DNA of 64,000 bases from Kumtagia ephedrae (GCF_003012745.1 NZ_PXYK01000022.1:1-64000), one strand, 5' to 3'; positions 1-10,596 are shown, numbered from the stretch's first letter. Made by a program: numbers and translations. Notes: a model not told the origin generated them from the sequence alone.

Positions 1-111
1 CGAGGTGTGCTCGTCCATCCTTCGACAGAAAGCCGCCGCGAATCATGATCCCAGCAGAATCGCACGCGGCCCCAACGTCAACGCCGTTCTTCGGGTCTCC
101 AGGGAGTCGGG

Positions 112-125
112 GTAAAACTGTCCCC
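112..125. repeat. GTAAAACTGTCCCC half-site, REP-like
   Basis: A 14-base match to the right arm of the GGGGACAGTTTAC inverted repeat found at 6796-6874. Here only one arm is present, next to the 3' end of the aldo/keto reductase gene. It looks like a solitary REP-type half element. No partner arm is visible in bases 1-111, which hold no recognisable gene. Confidence 0.45.
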
Positions 126-132
126 TGCATCT

Positions 133-1179
133 CTATTTCCTCGGTGGTCCCTTCCGCTCGGCCGAGGCCGCCCAGATGTTGACGCCGGCGTCGCGCGCAT
201 GGCTATCGATCTCGGCCAGCTCGGCCTCGCTGAAGTCGAGATTCTTCAGCGCACCGACGCAATCCTCGACCTGCTCGGTCCGGCTGGCGCCGATCAGCGC
301 CGTGGTGACGCGGCCGCCGCGCAGCACCCAGGCCAGCGCCATCTGCGCCAGCGTCTGGCCGCGCCGCTCGGCGATACCGTTGAGCGCCCGGATGTTCCTG
401 ACAGTCTGCTCGTTGATGAAGGCAGGCTGGAGCGACTTGCCCTGCGTGGCGCGGCTGCCTTCCGGGATACCGTCGAGATATTTGGTCGTCAGCATGCCCT
501 GGGCCAGCGGCGAGAACACGATCGAGCCGACGCCGAGCCCTTCCAGCGTGTCGAGCAGCCCGTCCTCCTCGACCCAGCGGTTGATCATCGAATAGCTCGG
601 CTGGTGGATCAGCAGCGGCGTGCCGAGCTCGCGCAGGATTGTGGCCGCCTCGCGGGTGCGTTGCGAATTGTAGGAGGAGATGCCGGCATAGAGCGCCTTG
701 CCCGAGCGCACCGCCTGGTCGAGGGCCATCATCGTCTCTTCCAGCGGCGTATCCGGATCGAAGCGATGGGAATAGAAGATGTCGACATAGTCGACGCCGA
801 GGCGCTTCAGGCTCTGGTCGAGGCTGGCGAGCACGTATTTGCGGCCGCCCCATTCGCCATAAGGCCCGGGCCACATGCCGTAGCCCGCCTTGGTCGAGAT
901 GACCAGCTCGTCGCGCAGGCCGGAAAAATCCGTGCGCAGGATATCGCCGAAGGCGGTCTCGGCCGAACCGGGCGGCGGGCCGTAATTGTTGGCAAGATCG
1001 AAATGGGTGATGCCGAGATCGAATGCCTTCCGGCAGATGGCGCGCTTCAGGCGCATCGGCGTGTCCTCGCCGAAATTGTGCCAGAGGCCGAGCGAGATGG
1101 CCGGCAGCTTCAGGCCGGACTTGCCGCAGCGGTTGTAGCGCATCGTCTCATAACGATCGGCGGCGGGTGTGTAGGACAT
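133..1179 (-). CDS. Aldo/keto reductase, YghZ/GPR type
   Basis: A 348-residue NADPH-dependent aldo/keto reductase close in sequence to E. coli YghZ (L-glyceraldehyde 3-phosphate reductase, AKR14). Visible family signatures are CGKSGLKLPAISLGLWHNFG near the N-terminus, FDLANNYGPPPGSAE (the catalytic Asp/Tyr region), STKAGYGMWPGPYG and, near the C-terminus, TTALIGASRTEQVED, which contacts the cofactor. The ATG at 1179 was chosen because AAGGAG lies eight bases upstream and homology starts there; the open frame runs 40 codons further without similarity. It is the last gene in line with the polyol operon but is separated from the kinase by about 450 bp, so it may have its own promoter. The exact substrate is not readable from sequence. 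Confidence 0.9.
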   Translation of the reverse strand: MSYTPAADRYETMRYNRCGKSGLKLPAISLGLWHNFGEDTPMRLKRAICRKAFDLGITHFDLANNYGPPPGSAETAFGDILRTDFSGLRDELVISTKAGYGMWPGPYGEWGGRKYVLASLDQSLKRLGVDYVDIFYSHRFDPDTPLEETMMALDQAVRSGKALYAGISSYNSQRTREAATILRELGTPLLIHQPSYSMINRWVEEDGLLDTLEGLGVGSIVFSPLAQGMLTTKYLDGIPEGSRATQGKSLQPAFINEQTVRNIRALNGIAERRGQTLAQMALAWVLRGGRVTTALIGASRTEQVEDCVGALKNLDFSEAELAEIDSHARDAGVNIWAASAERKGPPRK

Positions 1180-1626
1180 GGAGTGCTCCTTGGTGGAACT
1201 GGCGTGCGTCGTTCGAGTCTCGCCCGCGAAGGTCAGCTCTCGCATCTTCGGCGAATTGCCCGCGCGCACCTCGGGTGAGGACCGCGGCCGGACCGCCAAT
1301 CTCGAGACGCTGCCAATACAATCGGCTCAGCGCTCGTTTCACGACAACCGCTGAAGGTCAGCGTTTCAGGCACAACGGTCCTCGAGGCGCAGCCGAGCCG
1401 CCCACGCCAGCCGCCGAACCCTTCTGCTCCGGCAAGTCCCCGAAAAGACTTTCCCCGCGCATCCAATCCTCCAGAAGCAGCGCCGCGCTCAACCGAATCA
1501 TACCCCGCCGCTCTTGCAAAGCCTCAAAGTTCAAAAAGATTCACAGCCGCTGAGGTGCGAGCCCGCAATGTGTTGGCGAGAAGCGAAACCGTCGAAGGGC
1601 GAGCCTCGAAGGACGTCCACCGAACA
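1180..1626. other. Gene-free spacer between AKR and FGGY kinase
   Basis: About 450 bp with no credible coding region, repeat or terminator that I can see. The part nearest 1180 holds the ribosome binding site of the aldo/keto reductase and presumably its promoter. Open frames here are extensions or shadows of the neighbours. Confidence 0.5.
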
Positions 1627-3207
1627 CTAGCCCATCCCCTCCAGCACGCTTCTTTGCCGCTGCATCTCCAGGAACACCCGATAGTCGCGATCGTACCGCG
1701 CCTTCCCCGTCGCGTCGGGCCGGCGCTCGCGCGTCGGCTGGCGCATGGCGAGGCAGGCTTCCGCCAGGTCGCCGAACAGGCCGGCGCCGCTTGCCGCCGC
1801 CATGGCGGTGCCGAGCAGCACGCCTTCGTCCGCCACCGGCTCGACCAGGGTGCAGCCGGTCGCGTCGGCATAAAGCTCCATCAGCAGCGGATTCTTGGTG
1901 TGGCCGCCGGTGACGTGCAGGGTGCGGATCGCCGGGCCGGCCTCGGCCAGCGTGTCGAGGATGTGGCGGATGCCGAGCGCTATGCTGACGCATGAGCGCC
2001 AGTAGAGGCGGCAGAGGCCGTCGAAAGAGGCGTCGAGGGTGAGCCCCGAGATCACGCCGCGGGCGGCTGGCGCGGCCAGCGGCGCGCGGGCGCCGTGGAA
2101 ATCCGGCAGGACGTGCAGACCCGCGCCGAAACCTTCGCCCTCCCGCGCCCGCAACTCCGCCACCCGCGCCGCTATGGCGCGATGGCGCCCGGCGGTCGGC
2201 TCGCCGCCGGCCGCATGCATGCGCACCATGTGGTCGAGCAGTGCGCCCGTCGCCGACTGGCCGCCTTCCGTCATCCAGTAGCCGGGCACGGCGATTTCGG
2301 CATAAGGTCCCCAGAAGCCCGCCAAGCTTATCGGTTTCTTCGTCATCATCATGACGCAGCTCGACGTGCCGGCGATCAGCGCCGCATGGCCGGCTTCCGC
2401 ACCGGCCGCCAGCGCCTGCGGCGCGAACACGCCGAGCGTGCCGGCGAAGGCGTCGACCATGCCGGCGGCGACCCGGCAGCGCGGCGTCAGGCCGAGCGCA
2501 TCCGCCGCCTCCGGCGTGAGCGCGCCGAGATCGGCGCCGACCGGCGCGGCGCCGGAAAAGCCGCCCCTGCGCAGCAGGTCGGACAGGCCGACGCTTTCGA
2601 GAAAGTCGTGCTGCCAGCCCTCGCGCTCATGCGCGGAATACGGCCATTTGGCCGTCAGCGTGCAGCGCGACCGCGCCGTCGATCCGCTCGCCCGCCAGGC
2701 GAGGAAATCGGCGAGGTCGAGCAGCAGGCCGGTCCGTTCCCACGCGTCGGGCCGGTGCCGCTTCAGCCACATCGCCTTGGGCGCCTGCATCTCGGGCGAC
2801 ATCACGCCGCCGGCCACGGCGACCACCGGATGCGCGAGCGCTGAGCATTCCGCCGCCTCGGCCAGCGCCCGGTGATCCATCCAGGAGATCGTGTCCCAGC
2901 CTTCCTCTTCGGACGCCGAGACCGGTAGCGGCCGGCCCGCGGCGTCGAGCACCACCAGCGAGCAGGTCGCGTCGAAGGCGAGGCCGGCAATGTCCTCGGC
3001 CCGCGCATCGGCCGCGCGGCGTGCGCTCCGCACGGCGGCACACACCGCCCGCCAGATGTCGTCGGAGCTGTGCTCGGCGCGCCCTCCGCCCGGCTCGTGC
3101 AACAGGATGGGATGGTCGCCGCGCCCGCGCAGCCGGCCGCCGCGGTCGAAGATGCCGGCCCGCGCGCTCTTCGTCCCGACATCGACGGCGCAGACCAGCT
3201 CAGCCAT
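1627..3207 (-). CDS. FGGY-family pentulose kinase (D-ribulokinase-like)
   Basis: A 526-residue sugar kinase of the FGGY family, probably phosphorylating a ketopentose such as D-ribulose made by oxidation of a pentitol. The N-terminal phosphate-binding motif is CAVDVGTKSARAGIFD, and the C-terminal signature region is HVTGGHTKNPLLMELYADAT. Length is normal for the ribulokinase/FGGY-pentulose subfamily. Start at the ATG of MAELVCAVDVG (3207); the 13 upstream codons in frame are not family sequence. It follows the polyol dehydrogenase gene after an 835-bp repeat-rich spacer, so co-transcription with smoEFGK is plausible but not assured. L-ribulokinase or xylulokinase activity is an alternative. 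Confidence 0.82.
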   Translation of the reverse strand: MAELVCAVDVGTKSARAGIFDRGGRLRGRGDHPILLHEPGGGRAEHSSDDIWRAVCAAVRSARRAADARAEDIAGLAFDATCSLVVLDAAGRPLPVSASEEEGWDTISWMDHRALAEAAECSALAHPVVAVAGGVMSPEMQAPKAMWLKRHRPDAWERTGLLLDLADFLAWRASGSTARSRCTLTAKWPYSAHEREGWQHDFLESVGLSDLLRRGGFSGAAPVGADLGALTPEAADALGLTPRCRVAAGMVDAFAGTLGVFAPQALAAGAEAGHAALIAGTSSCVMMMTKKPISLAGFWGPYAEIAVPGYWMTEGGQSATGALLDHMVRMHAAGGEPTAGRHRAIAARVAELRAREGEGFGAGLHVLPDFHGARAPLAAPAARGVISGLTLDASFDGLCRLYWRSCVSIALGIRHILDTLAEAGPAIRTLHVTGGHTKNPLLMELYADATGCTLVEPVADEGVLLGTAMAAASGAGLFGDLAEACLAMRQPTRERRPDATGKARYDRDYRVFLEMQRQRSVLEGMG

Positions 3208-3378
3208 CGAGCTGCCCTGGGTTGCCGTGGTGGGACGAGCGAGCAATGACGATGCTGATGGAGGTTAGACGCTTCGATCGGCAAAGCGCGCCCTCGTCGG
3301 CCCGCTCCCCTCGCCACCTCTCCCGCGCGCGGGCAGGGCTATCGCATATGAGTATCGGAGGGGCAGACAGCTCTGCGT

Positions 3379-3518
3379 CGTCATTCCGGGGCCGCGCAGC
3401 GGAACCCGGAATCCAGAGTGCCGACGCTGCTCGAAATTCCTGGATATTTGCGAGGTTTCGCTTTTCCTTCGACACCAACGCTCTGGATTCCGGGTTCCGC
3501 TGCGCGGCCCCGGAATGA
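3379..3518. repeat. Long inverted repeat, GGAATCCAGAG family
   Basis: Arms at about 3379-3418 and 3478-3518 are near-perfect inverted copies (GTCATTCCGGGGCCGCGCAG at the left outer end and its complement at the right). The roughly 60-base centre is unrelated between arms. It is the first of two palindromic elements filling the 3208-4042 spacer, which holds no gene. Confidence 0.8.
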
Positions 3519-3580
3519 CGATCATCATCGGCATGTGCGATTGCCCTGCCCCGGCAGAGGGCAGAGCTGTCGCATATGCG

Positions 3581-3726
3581 TTTACCCCCACCCCTAACCC
3601 CTCCCCACAAGGGGGAGGGGGACCGGCTGACGTCTCCGCCGAGCACTAATCGTCGACGATTATGCGCCGCATAGCGGCCGCAAAGTCCCCCTCCCCCTTG
3701 TGGGGAGGGGTTAGGGGTGGGGGTAG
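3581..3726. repeat. Palindromic repeat family A, copy 1
   Basis: Left arm about 3581-3632 (ACCCCCACCCCTAACCCCTC, then CACAAGGGGGAGGGGGAC) and right arm about 3683-3726 its complement. The centre contains ATCGTCGACGAT. The same arms and centre recur at 36631-36776 and, degenerate, at 50975-51095. Short modules reading CATATGCG/GATTGCCCTG flank it, as in the other copies. Confidence 0.85.
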
Positions 3727-4042
3727 AGGGCCGCGCAGCAGTTGCTGAAATCCCATATGCGGTTGCCCTGTGGCAAGGGGAGAGGCGGCCCGAAGGGCCG
3801 GTGAGGGAGTGCTTCGGACCAGCTCGACCCCTATCGGAAAGATCGGCCGATACGGCCCGGCGCACCCCGACACTGCCTTGCAGCGAGGCCGCATGGAGTC
3901 GGGCCGGACATGGGATTTCCTCCACCATGCCGGCACTCTACAGGCGGGCCAGCGGCAATGCCAAGCGGCGCCGACGCTTTCTCCAGGCTGATCGCGCGAG
4001 GCGGCGTACCGTTCCTCGAGCGCGCTTCCCCCTTCGTGCGGG

Positions 4043-5521
4043 CTATTTCCCCCGACCCAGATACCGCCTCAGCGTCTCGGCCGTGCCGTCCCGCCACAGC
4101 GCCGCCAGCGCCTCGGCGAAGGCCGCCGCGAACACCGGCGATTTTCCGACTGCGCCGTAGATATCCTCCATCGCCAGCCAGGCCGCCGGATCGTTGCGGG
4201 CCTGCCGCGCCGTGCCCGTCATGCGCTCCCAGTTCGGATCGTTGGGCTCGATCGCCTTGCCGCTGTCCGTCTCGCCGAAGCAGTAGCGGCACCACAGCGC
4301 CGATTCCAGCGCCAGCCCGGCCACGCCGGCGCCGGCCTTGAGCCGGTCGGCAATGGTCGGGATGATGAATTTCGGCTGGCGGTTGGAGCCGTCGAGGCAG
4401 AGCCGGCGGATGGTGTCGCCGATCTTCGGATTGGAGAAGCGCCTGTCGATCAGCCGGTAATAGTCGTCCAGCACCACGCCGGGCACCGGCGGCACGGTCG
4501 GGATGATCTCCTCGCGCTCCAGCTTCTCCAGGAAACCGCGCACCAGCTCGTGCTGCATGGCCTCATGGACGAAATGGATGTCCATCAGCCCGGCCGGATA
4601 GGCGATGGTCGCGTGGCCGCCGTTGAGGATGCGGATCTTCATCAGCTCGAAGGGCGACACATCGGCGACGAACTGCACGCCCGCCTTCTCCAGCGCCGGC
4701 CGGCCGAGCGGGAACCTGTCCTCCAGCACCCATTGCTTGAACGGCTCGCAGAACACCGGCCAGCCGTCGGCCACGCCGAAATCGTCCTTGAGGATGGTGC
4801 GCTCGCGGTCGGTGGTCGCCGGCGTGATGCGGTCGACCATGCCGTTGGGAAAGGCGACATTGTCCTCGACCCATCGGGCGAAGCCCGGATCGGAGAGTTT
4901 CGCCAGCCCGCACACCGCGTCCATGGTCACATGGCCGTTGTGGGGGATGTTGTCGCAGGACATCACCGTGAAGGGAGGCGTGCCGTCCGCCTTGCGCCGC
5001 TTCAGCCCGGCGAGGATCAGCCCGAACACGGTCTTCGGCGCCTCCGGGCTCCTGCCGTCCGCCACGATATCGGCATGGCCGGCGTCGAAATGGCCGGTGG
5101 CGGCGTCGATGAAGTAGCCGCCCTCGGTGATGGTCAGCGAGACGATGCGGATCGCCGGGTCGGCCAGCCTGGCGACGATCGCCGCGCCATTGCCCGGCTC
5201 GACGAAGTCGACCATGGCGCCGGTGACGCGCGCCTGCATGTGGCCGTCGTCCTGCTCGACCACCGTGGTCAGCCAGTCCTGCGCGGCGAGGATGTCGCGG
5301 CCTTTCCTCTCGGCCTCGAACACGCCTGCGCCGACGATCGCCCAGTCATGGTCGAGGCCGGCGTTGAAGAGATCGTCGAGATAGACCGCCTGGTGGGCGC
5401 GGTGAAAATTGCCGACGCCGAAATGCAGGATGCCGGGCGTGAGCGCCGCGCGCGCGTAACCGGGACGGGCGACCCTTGCCGGGAGGCTTGCCAGATCGGC
5501 GAGCGAGAGTTTGGTGGACAT
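4043..5521 (-). CDS. mtlK: Mannitol/polyol 2-dehydrogenase, long-chain (MtlK-like)
   Basis: A 492-residue NAD-dependent long-chain polyol dehydrogenase that oxidises mannitol, arabitol or sorbitol to the ketose. The N-terminal cofactor region shows GILHFGVGNFHRAHQAVYLD; the catalytic signature K-x4-N-x2-H is seen as KIRILNGGHATIAYPAG. Length matches the family. ATG at 5521 is supported by GAGGAA a few bases upstream and by homology beginning at MSTKLSLADLASLP; the 71 extra in-frame codons upstream read through spacer and repeat DNA. It lies downstream of smoK in the same orientation, as in rhizobial smo operons, so its job is the first oxidation of the imported polyol. Exact substrate preference is inferred. 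Confidence 0.9.
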   Translation of the reverse strand: MSTKLSLADLASLPARVARPGYARAALTPGILHFGVGNFHRAHQAVYLDDLFNAGLDHDWAIVGAGVFEAERKGRDILAAQDWLTTVVEQDDGHMQARVTGAMVDFVEPGNGAAIVARLADPAIRIVSLTITEGGYFIDAATGHFDAGHADIVADGRSPEAPKTVFGLILAGLKRRKADGTPPFTVMSCDNIPHNGHVTMDAVCGLAKLSDPGFARWVEDNVAFPNGMVDRITPATTDRERTILKDDFGVADGWPVFCEPFKQWVLEDRFPLGRPALEKAGVQFVADVSPFELMKIRILNGGHATIAYPAGLMDIHFVHEAMQHELVRGFLEKLEREEIIPTVPPVPGVVLDDYYRLIDRRFSNPKIGDTIRRLCLDGSNRQPKFIIPTIADRLKAGAGVAGLALESALWCRYCFGETDSGKAIEPNDPNWERMTGTARQARNDPAAWLAMEDIYGAVGKSPVFAAAFAEALAALWRDGTAETLRRYLGRGK

Positions 5522-5551
5522 GGTTCCTCGTTTTCGTTTGCCGGCGCCGGC

Positions 5552-5610
5552 GCCTCCCTCCCCCTCGAGGGGAGGGTGGCGGCGAAGCGGCCGGGTGGGG
5601 TCCTCGCGGC
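5552..5610. repeat. Short palindromic CTCGAG-centred repeat
   Basis: CTCCCTCCCCCTCGAGGGGA around 5552-5577 forms a hairpin centred on CTCGAG, followed by GGCGAAGCGGCCGGGTGGGG. It resembles the other intergenic repeats and fills the smoK-mtlK spacer (5522-5771), which otherwise holds only the mtlK ribosome binding site. Confidence 0.5.
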
Positions 5611-5771
5611 CGTGCCCGGCCTGCCTCCGATCCGCCAGCCAGCGATCAAATCCTTGCGCGCTATGCCATCGTCCCGGCGCCGCGCGCTCCGAATCCGTCC
5701 GCCTTCCGCAGGGCATGCAATCGCCCTGCCTCAAGCAGGATCTCGCCTATCACCAATTATATCCCGCCGCC

Positions 5772-6773
<1,002 letters not shown>

Positions 6774-6795
6774 GTTTCCTCCGAGGGTTGGCGCC

Positions 6796-6874
6796 GGGGA
6801 CAGTTTACTTTCCTTCCGCAGAAAGGTCGCAGCAGCGGAGAGTTTGCGCGGGCGGAAAAAAGTAAACTGTCCCC
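6796..6874. repeat. GGGGACAGTTTAC inverted repeat (REPIN-like)
   Basis: Left arm GGGGACAGTTTACTTTCC (6796-6813) and right arm ending AAGTAAACTGTCCCC (to 6874) are inverted copies with about 45 bases between. This is the form of REP doublets mobilised by RAYT transposases elsewhere. A single arm occurs at 112-125. No RAYT gene is in the window. Confidence 0.75.
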
Positions 6875-6885
6875 TGCTCCTAAAT

Positions 6886-7710
6886 CTACTTCACCGCGCC
6901 GAACGTCAGCCCGCGCACCAGTTGGCGCTGCGAGAACCAGCCCATCACCAGGATCGGCGCGATCGCCAGCGTCGACGCCGCCGACAGTTTTGCCCAGAAC
7001 AGGCCCTGCGGCGACGAGAAGGAGGCGATGAAGGCGGTCAGCGGCGCGGCGTTGGCCGTGGTCAGCCGGATCGTCCAGAATGCCTCGTTCCAGGCCAGGA
7101 TGATGTTCAGCAGCAGCGTCGAGGCGATGCCCGGCACCGCCATCGGCGTCAGCACGTGGACGATCTCGTTCCACAGCGACGCTCCGTCCATGCGCGCCGC
7201 CTCCAGAATCTCGCCGGGGATTTCGCGGAAATAGGTGTAGAGCATCCACACCACGATCGGCAGGTTGATCAGCATCAGCATGATCGTCAGCCCGGTACGC
7301 GTGTCGAGTAGGCCTGTGTCGCGGAAGATCAGGTAGATCGGCACCAGCACCGCCACCGCCGGCATCATCTTGGTGGACAGCATCCACATCAGCACGTCCT
7401 TGGTCCGGTTGGTCGGCGAGAACGCCATCGACCAGGCGGCGGGAATGGCGACCAGCAGCGCCAGCAGCGTCGAGCCGACGGCGATGATCACCGAATTCAT
7501 GAACGGCTTGAAATAGTCGTTCTGCGACTGCACCGCCTGGTAGCTCTCCAGCGTGCCGGAGGGGATCAGGTTGAAGCCGGCGATCGCCTCGGTCTCCGAC
7601 TTGAACGAGGTGATGATGGTGTAGGCGATCGGGAAGAAGATCAGCAGCGCCACCGCCCAGGCGGCGATGGTGGCGATCGTCTTGTGGCGTGTCGTGACGG
7701 CGCGCGCCAT
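6886..7710 (-). CDS. smoG: Polyol ABC transporter permease, MalG-type
   Basis: A 274-residue inner-membrane permease of the carbohydrate uptake family, with six predicted membrane segments starting at [20 protein letters not shown]. The EAA loop that docks on the ATPase is [20 protein letters not shown]. Start at the ATG at 7710 ([10 protein letters not shown]); the frame stays open upstream only because it reads into the palindromic repeat at 7763-7920. It pairs with SmoF to form the channel of the polyol importer. Confidence 0.9.
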   Translation of the reverse strand: MARAVTTRHKTIATIAAWAVALLIFFPIAYTIITSFKSETEAIAGFNLIPSGTLESYQAVQSQNDYFKPFMNSVIIAVGSTLLALLVAIPAAWSMAFSPTNRTKDVLMWMLSTKMMPAVAVLVPIYLIFRDTGLLDTRTGLTIMLMLINLPIVVWMLYTYFREIPGEILEAARMDGASLWNEIVHVLTPMAVPGIASTLLLNIILAWNEAFWTIRLTTANAAPLTAFIASFSSPQGLFWAKLSAASTLAIAPILVMGWFSQRQLVRGLTFGAVK

Positions 7711-7762
7711 GGTTAGATCTCCCAAGCGTCGGCATTGGGGTTGCGGGCTGGCGTAGCTTCGC

Positions 7763-7920
7763 GCCCCCCTCTGTCCTGCCGGACATCTCCCCCACAAGGG
7801 GGGAGATCAGCCGGCCGCCGCGTCGGCATTCTTCCTGCAACCTCGGCGATTGGCGAAATCGGAGACGACGGCTGATCTCCCCCCTTGTGGGGGAGATGTC
7901 CGGCAGGACAGAGGGGGGCA
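7763..7920. repeat. Palindromic repeat family B, copy 1
   Basis: Left arm about 7763-7810 (CCCCCCTCTGTCCTGCCGGA, then CATCTCCCCCACAAGGGG) and right arm about 7871-7920 its complement; the centre is about 60 bases. The second copy is at 34745-34901. Both copies sit inside ABC-transporter operons, here between smoF and smoG. Read in frame, the arms encode strings such as MSGRTEGG or RCPAGQRG, creating false N-terminal extensions of neighbouring frames. Confidence 0.88.
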
Positions 7921-7983
7921 GCGTAGAGCACCATCGCCGCCGGTGAACCCCGATCCATTGAATCCAGTCGCATCACGCCCTCC

Positions 7984-8856
7984 TCACTTGTCCAGATTCC
8001 TGCCGACCGCGCGCATCAGGAAGAAGGCGACGATGTTGGCAAGCACGACCGCGATGATGCCGCCGGCCGAGGCCCCGCCGACGTCGTAGCCGAGCAGCGC
8101 CGTGCGGTAGATCAGGAACGGCAGGTTGGTGGTGGCGTAGCCGGGGCCGCCATTGGTGGTGACCAGGATCTCGGCATAGATGCCGAGCAGGAAGATCGTC
8201 TGGATGAGGATCACCACGGTGATGGCGCGCGCCATGTGCGGCAGCGTCAGGTACCAGAAGCGGTTGAGGAAGTTGGCGCCGTCCATCTCCGCCGCCTCCT
8301 TCTGCTCGACGTCGAGCGACTGCAGCGCCGTCAGCAGGATCAGCGTGGCGAAGGGCAGCCACTGCCAGGCGACGATCAGGATGATGGAGAACAGCGGATA
8401 CTGCGCGAACCAGTCGACCGGCTGCAGGCCGAGGAAGCGGTTGATGTCGGCCAGCACGCCGTAGCCCGGATGCATGATCATGTTCTTCCACACCAGCGCC
8501 GCCACCGGCGGCATGACGAAGAAGGGCGAGATCACCAGGATGCGCACGATGCCCTGGCCGAACATCGGCTGGTCGAGCAGCAGCGCCAGCAGGATGCCGC
8601 CGATCACCGTGATCAAAAGCACGCCGACGACGATCACCAGCGTGTTGCGGATCGAGGTGAAGAAGGCCGGGTCGGTATAGAAGAACTGGTAGTTGAACAG
8701 GCCGGCGAAGCTGACATTGCCGGGATTGAGCAGGTTGTAGTTCTGGAAGGAGAACCACAGCGTCATCGCCAGCGGCACGATCATCCAGATCAAGAGCAGG
8801 ATGACCGACGGCGCCATCATCAGGCGCGCCAGGGAACGGGTCTGCTTGGTGGCCAT
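7984..8856 (-). CDS. smoF: Polyol ABC transporter permease, MalF-type
   Basis: A 290-residue inner-membrane permease with six predicted membrane helices, the first at about 14-34 (MAPSVILLLIWMIVPLAM). The EAA loop is EKEAAEMDGA-type (QKEAAEMDGANFLNRFWYLT). ATG at 8856 begins family-like sequence. It forms the membrane channel with SmoG. The gene is separated from smoE by 429 bp filled by a family C repeat and from smoG by a family B repeat. Confidence 0.9.
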   Translation of the reverse strand: MATKQTRSLARLMMAPSVILLLIWMIVPLAMTLWFSFQNYNLLNPGNVSFAGLFNYQFFYTDPAFFTSIRNTLVIVVGVLLITVIGGILLALLLDQPMFGQGIVRILVISPFFVMPPVAALVWKNMIMHPGYGVLADINRFLGLQPVDWFAQYPLFSIILIVAWQWLPFATLILLTALQSLDVEQKEAAEMDGANFLNRFWYLTLPHMARAITVVILIQTIFLLGIYAEILVTTNGGPGYATTNLPFLIYRTALLGYDVGGASAGGIIAVVLANIVAFFLMRAVGRNLDK

Positions 8857-8975
8857 GGTTCGCTCCGCCGATTGACGTTGTGAGCCCTGAATTCAGCCTC
8901 CCGGTCTTGGGAGGCACCGGACGCCAAGGCGCCTTCTGCTTCGATCTGCCGGGCCGCTGGCTTGCGACCTTCCAC

Positions 8976-9203
8976 GCCGCCGGAGCATTTCGTCGCCGGT
9001 ACGGCATGGATCCTAGGGTCTGCGCCTCCGCTGCGCTCCGGCTCCGCCCTAGGATGACGAAGCGGGGAGCGATTCGGCCAATTTCCGACGCTGGCGATTG
9101 GCAGAGGCCAACTTCACCTTCGTCATCCTAGGGCGGAGCAGGCCGAAGGCCGTCGCGGAGACCCTAGGATCCATGCCGTACCGGTGGCCAGGCGCTCCGG
9201 CGG
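8976..9203. repeat. Palindromic repeat family C, copy 1
   Basis: Arms of about 85 bases: left 8976-9063 (CGCCGGAGCATTTCGTCGCC, then GGCATGGATCCTAGGGTC) and right 9116-9203 its inverted copy with some divergence. The second copy lies at 11029-11280. The element occupies most of the 8857-9285 spacer between smoF and smoE, where a hairpin could set unequal mRNA levels for the binding protein and permeases. That role is an inference. Confidence 0.85.
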
Positions 9204-9285
9204 TTCAGACAATAGGAAGCGGAACCGACAACCCGCGAAAGGTGGCCGCCCGGTTGCCCGGACGGCCAAGGCACTGGGAGGCGCC

Positions 9286-10596
9286 TTATTTGATATAGCC
9301 GCCGCGCGTCATCTCGCGCACCGAGACGGCTTGAGCCTGCGCCAGCGCGTCGTCGACCGACATCTGGCCGGCGAGTGCCGCCGAGAAGAGCTGGCCGACC
9401 GTGGTGCCGAGGCCCTGGAATTCCGGGATCGCCACGAACTGCACGCCGACATAGGGCACGGGCTTCACAGTCGGCTTGGTCGGGTCGGCCGAGTTGATCG
9501 AGTCCAGCGTCATCTTGGCGAACGGCGCGGCCTTCTGGTATTCGGGATTCTCGTAGAGCGAGGTGCGGGTGCCGGGCGGCACGTTGGCCCAGCCCTCCTT
9601 CGAGGCGACGAGCTCGAGATAGGCCTTGCTGGTCGCCCAGGACACGAACTTCTGCGCGGCTTCCGCCTTCTGCGTGCCGGCCGGGATCGCCAGCGACCAG
9701 GCCCACAGCCAGTTGCCGCGCTTGCCCAGCCCGCTGTCGGGCGCCAGCGCGTAGCCGACCTTGTCGGCGACCACCGAATCCTTCGGGTTGGAGACGAAGG
9801 AGGCGGCCACGGTGGCGTCGATCCACATGCCGCACTTGCCCTGCTGGAACAGCGCCAGGTTCTCGTTGAAGCCATTCGACGAGGCGCCCTGCGGGCCGGC
9901 GTCGGTCATCAGCTTCACGTAGAAGTCCATCGTGGCCTTCCACTCGGGTTGGTCGAACTGCGGCTGCCAGTTCTCGTCGAACCAGCGGGCGCCGAAGGAG
10001 TTCGCGGTGGCGGTCAGGAAGGCCGTGTTCTCGCCCCAGCCGGCCTTGCCGCGCAGGCAGATGCCGTTGACGTCCGGGTTGTCGGCCTTGATCTTGCGGG
10101 CCGCCTCCGCGACGAACTCCCAGGTCGGCGCGTCGGGCATGGTCAGCCCGGCCTTCTCGAACAGGTCCTTGCGGTACATGACGAAGGAACTCTCGCCGTA
10201 GAACGGCGCGGCATAGAGCTTTCCGTCGACCGACAGACCGCCGGCGATCGCCGGGATGATGTCGGCCGCGTCGTAGTCGGCGCCGAGATTGTCGAGCGGC
10301 AGCAGCCATTGCTGCTTCGCCCAGATCGGCACCTCGTAGGTGCCGATGGTCATGACGTCGTACTGGCCGCCCTTGGTGGCGATGTCGGTGGTGACGCGCT
10401 CGCGCAGCACGTTCTCCTCGAGCGTCACCCACTGCAGCTGGACATCCGGGTTCTTGGCGGTGAAGTCGTCCGTCAGCTTCTGCATGCGGATCATGTCGCC
10501 GTTGTTGACGGTGGCGATGGTGATCGTCTCGGCATGCGCGGCAAAGGCGAGCGCGCTCGCGCCGCACAGGCCCAGAATGAGCGATTTAAGTTTCAT
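9286..10596 (-). CDS. smoE: Polyol ABC transporter substrate-binding protein
   Basis: A 436-residue periplasmic solute-binding protein of the MalE-type family 1. A typical Sec signal peptide is present (KLKSLILGLCGASALAFAAH, cleavage after AHA). Mature sequence begins ETITIATVNNGDM. ATG at 10596 has GGAGG about ten bases upstream; 20 further in-frame codons are not signal-like. It is the first gene of the smo operon, directly behind a TTGACA/ATAATT promoter at 10647-10675 that overlaps a putative regulator site. Substrate is likely sorbitol/mannitol-like by operon content. Confidence 0.92.
   Translation of the reverse strand: MKLKSLILGLCGASALAFAAHAETITIATVNNGDMIRMQKLTDDFTAKNPDVQLQWVTLEENVLRERVTTDIATKGGQYDVMTIGTYEVPIWAKQQWLLPLDNLGADYDAADIIPAIAGGLSVDGKLYAAPFYGESSFVMYRKDLFEKAGLTMPDAPTWEFVAEAARKIKADNPDVNGICLRGKAGWGENTAFLTATANSFGARWFDENWQPQFDQPEWKATMDFYVKLMTDAGPQGASSNGFNENLALFQQGKCGMWIDATVAASFVSNPKDSVVADKVGYALAPDSGLGKRGNWLWAWSLAIPAGTQKAEAAQKFVSWATSKAYLELVASKEGWANVPPGTRTSLYENPEYQKAAPFAKMTLDSINSADPTKPTVKPVPYVGVQFVAIPEFQGLGTTVGQLFSAALAGQMSVDDALAQAQAVSVREMTRGGYIK

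Noticed and set aside
3373-3726. Possible CRISPR array in repeat-rich spacer
   Set aside because: Repeats are inverted pairs with one centre each, not direct repeats with regular spacers; no cas gene is near.
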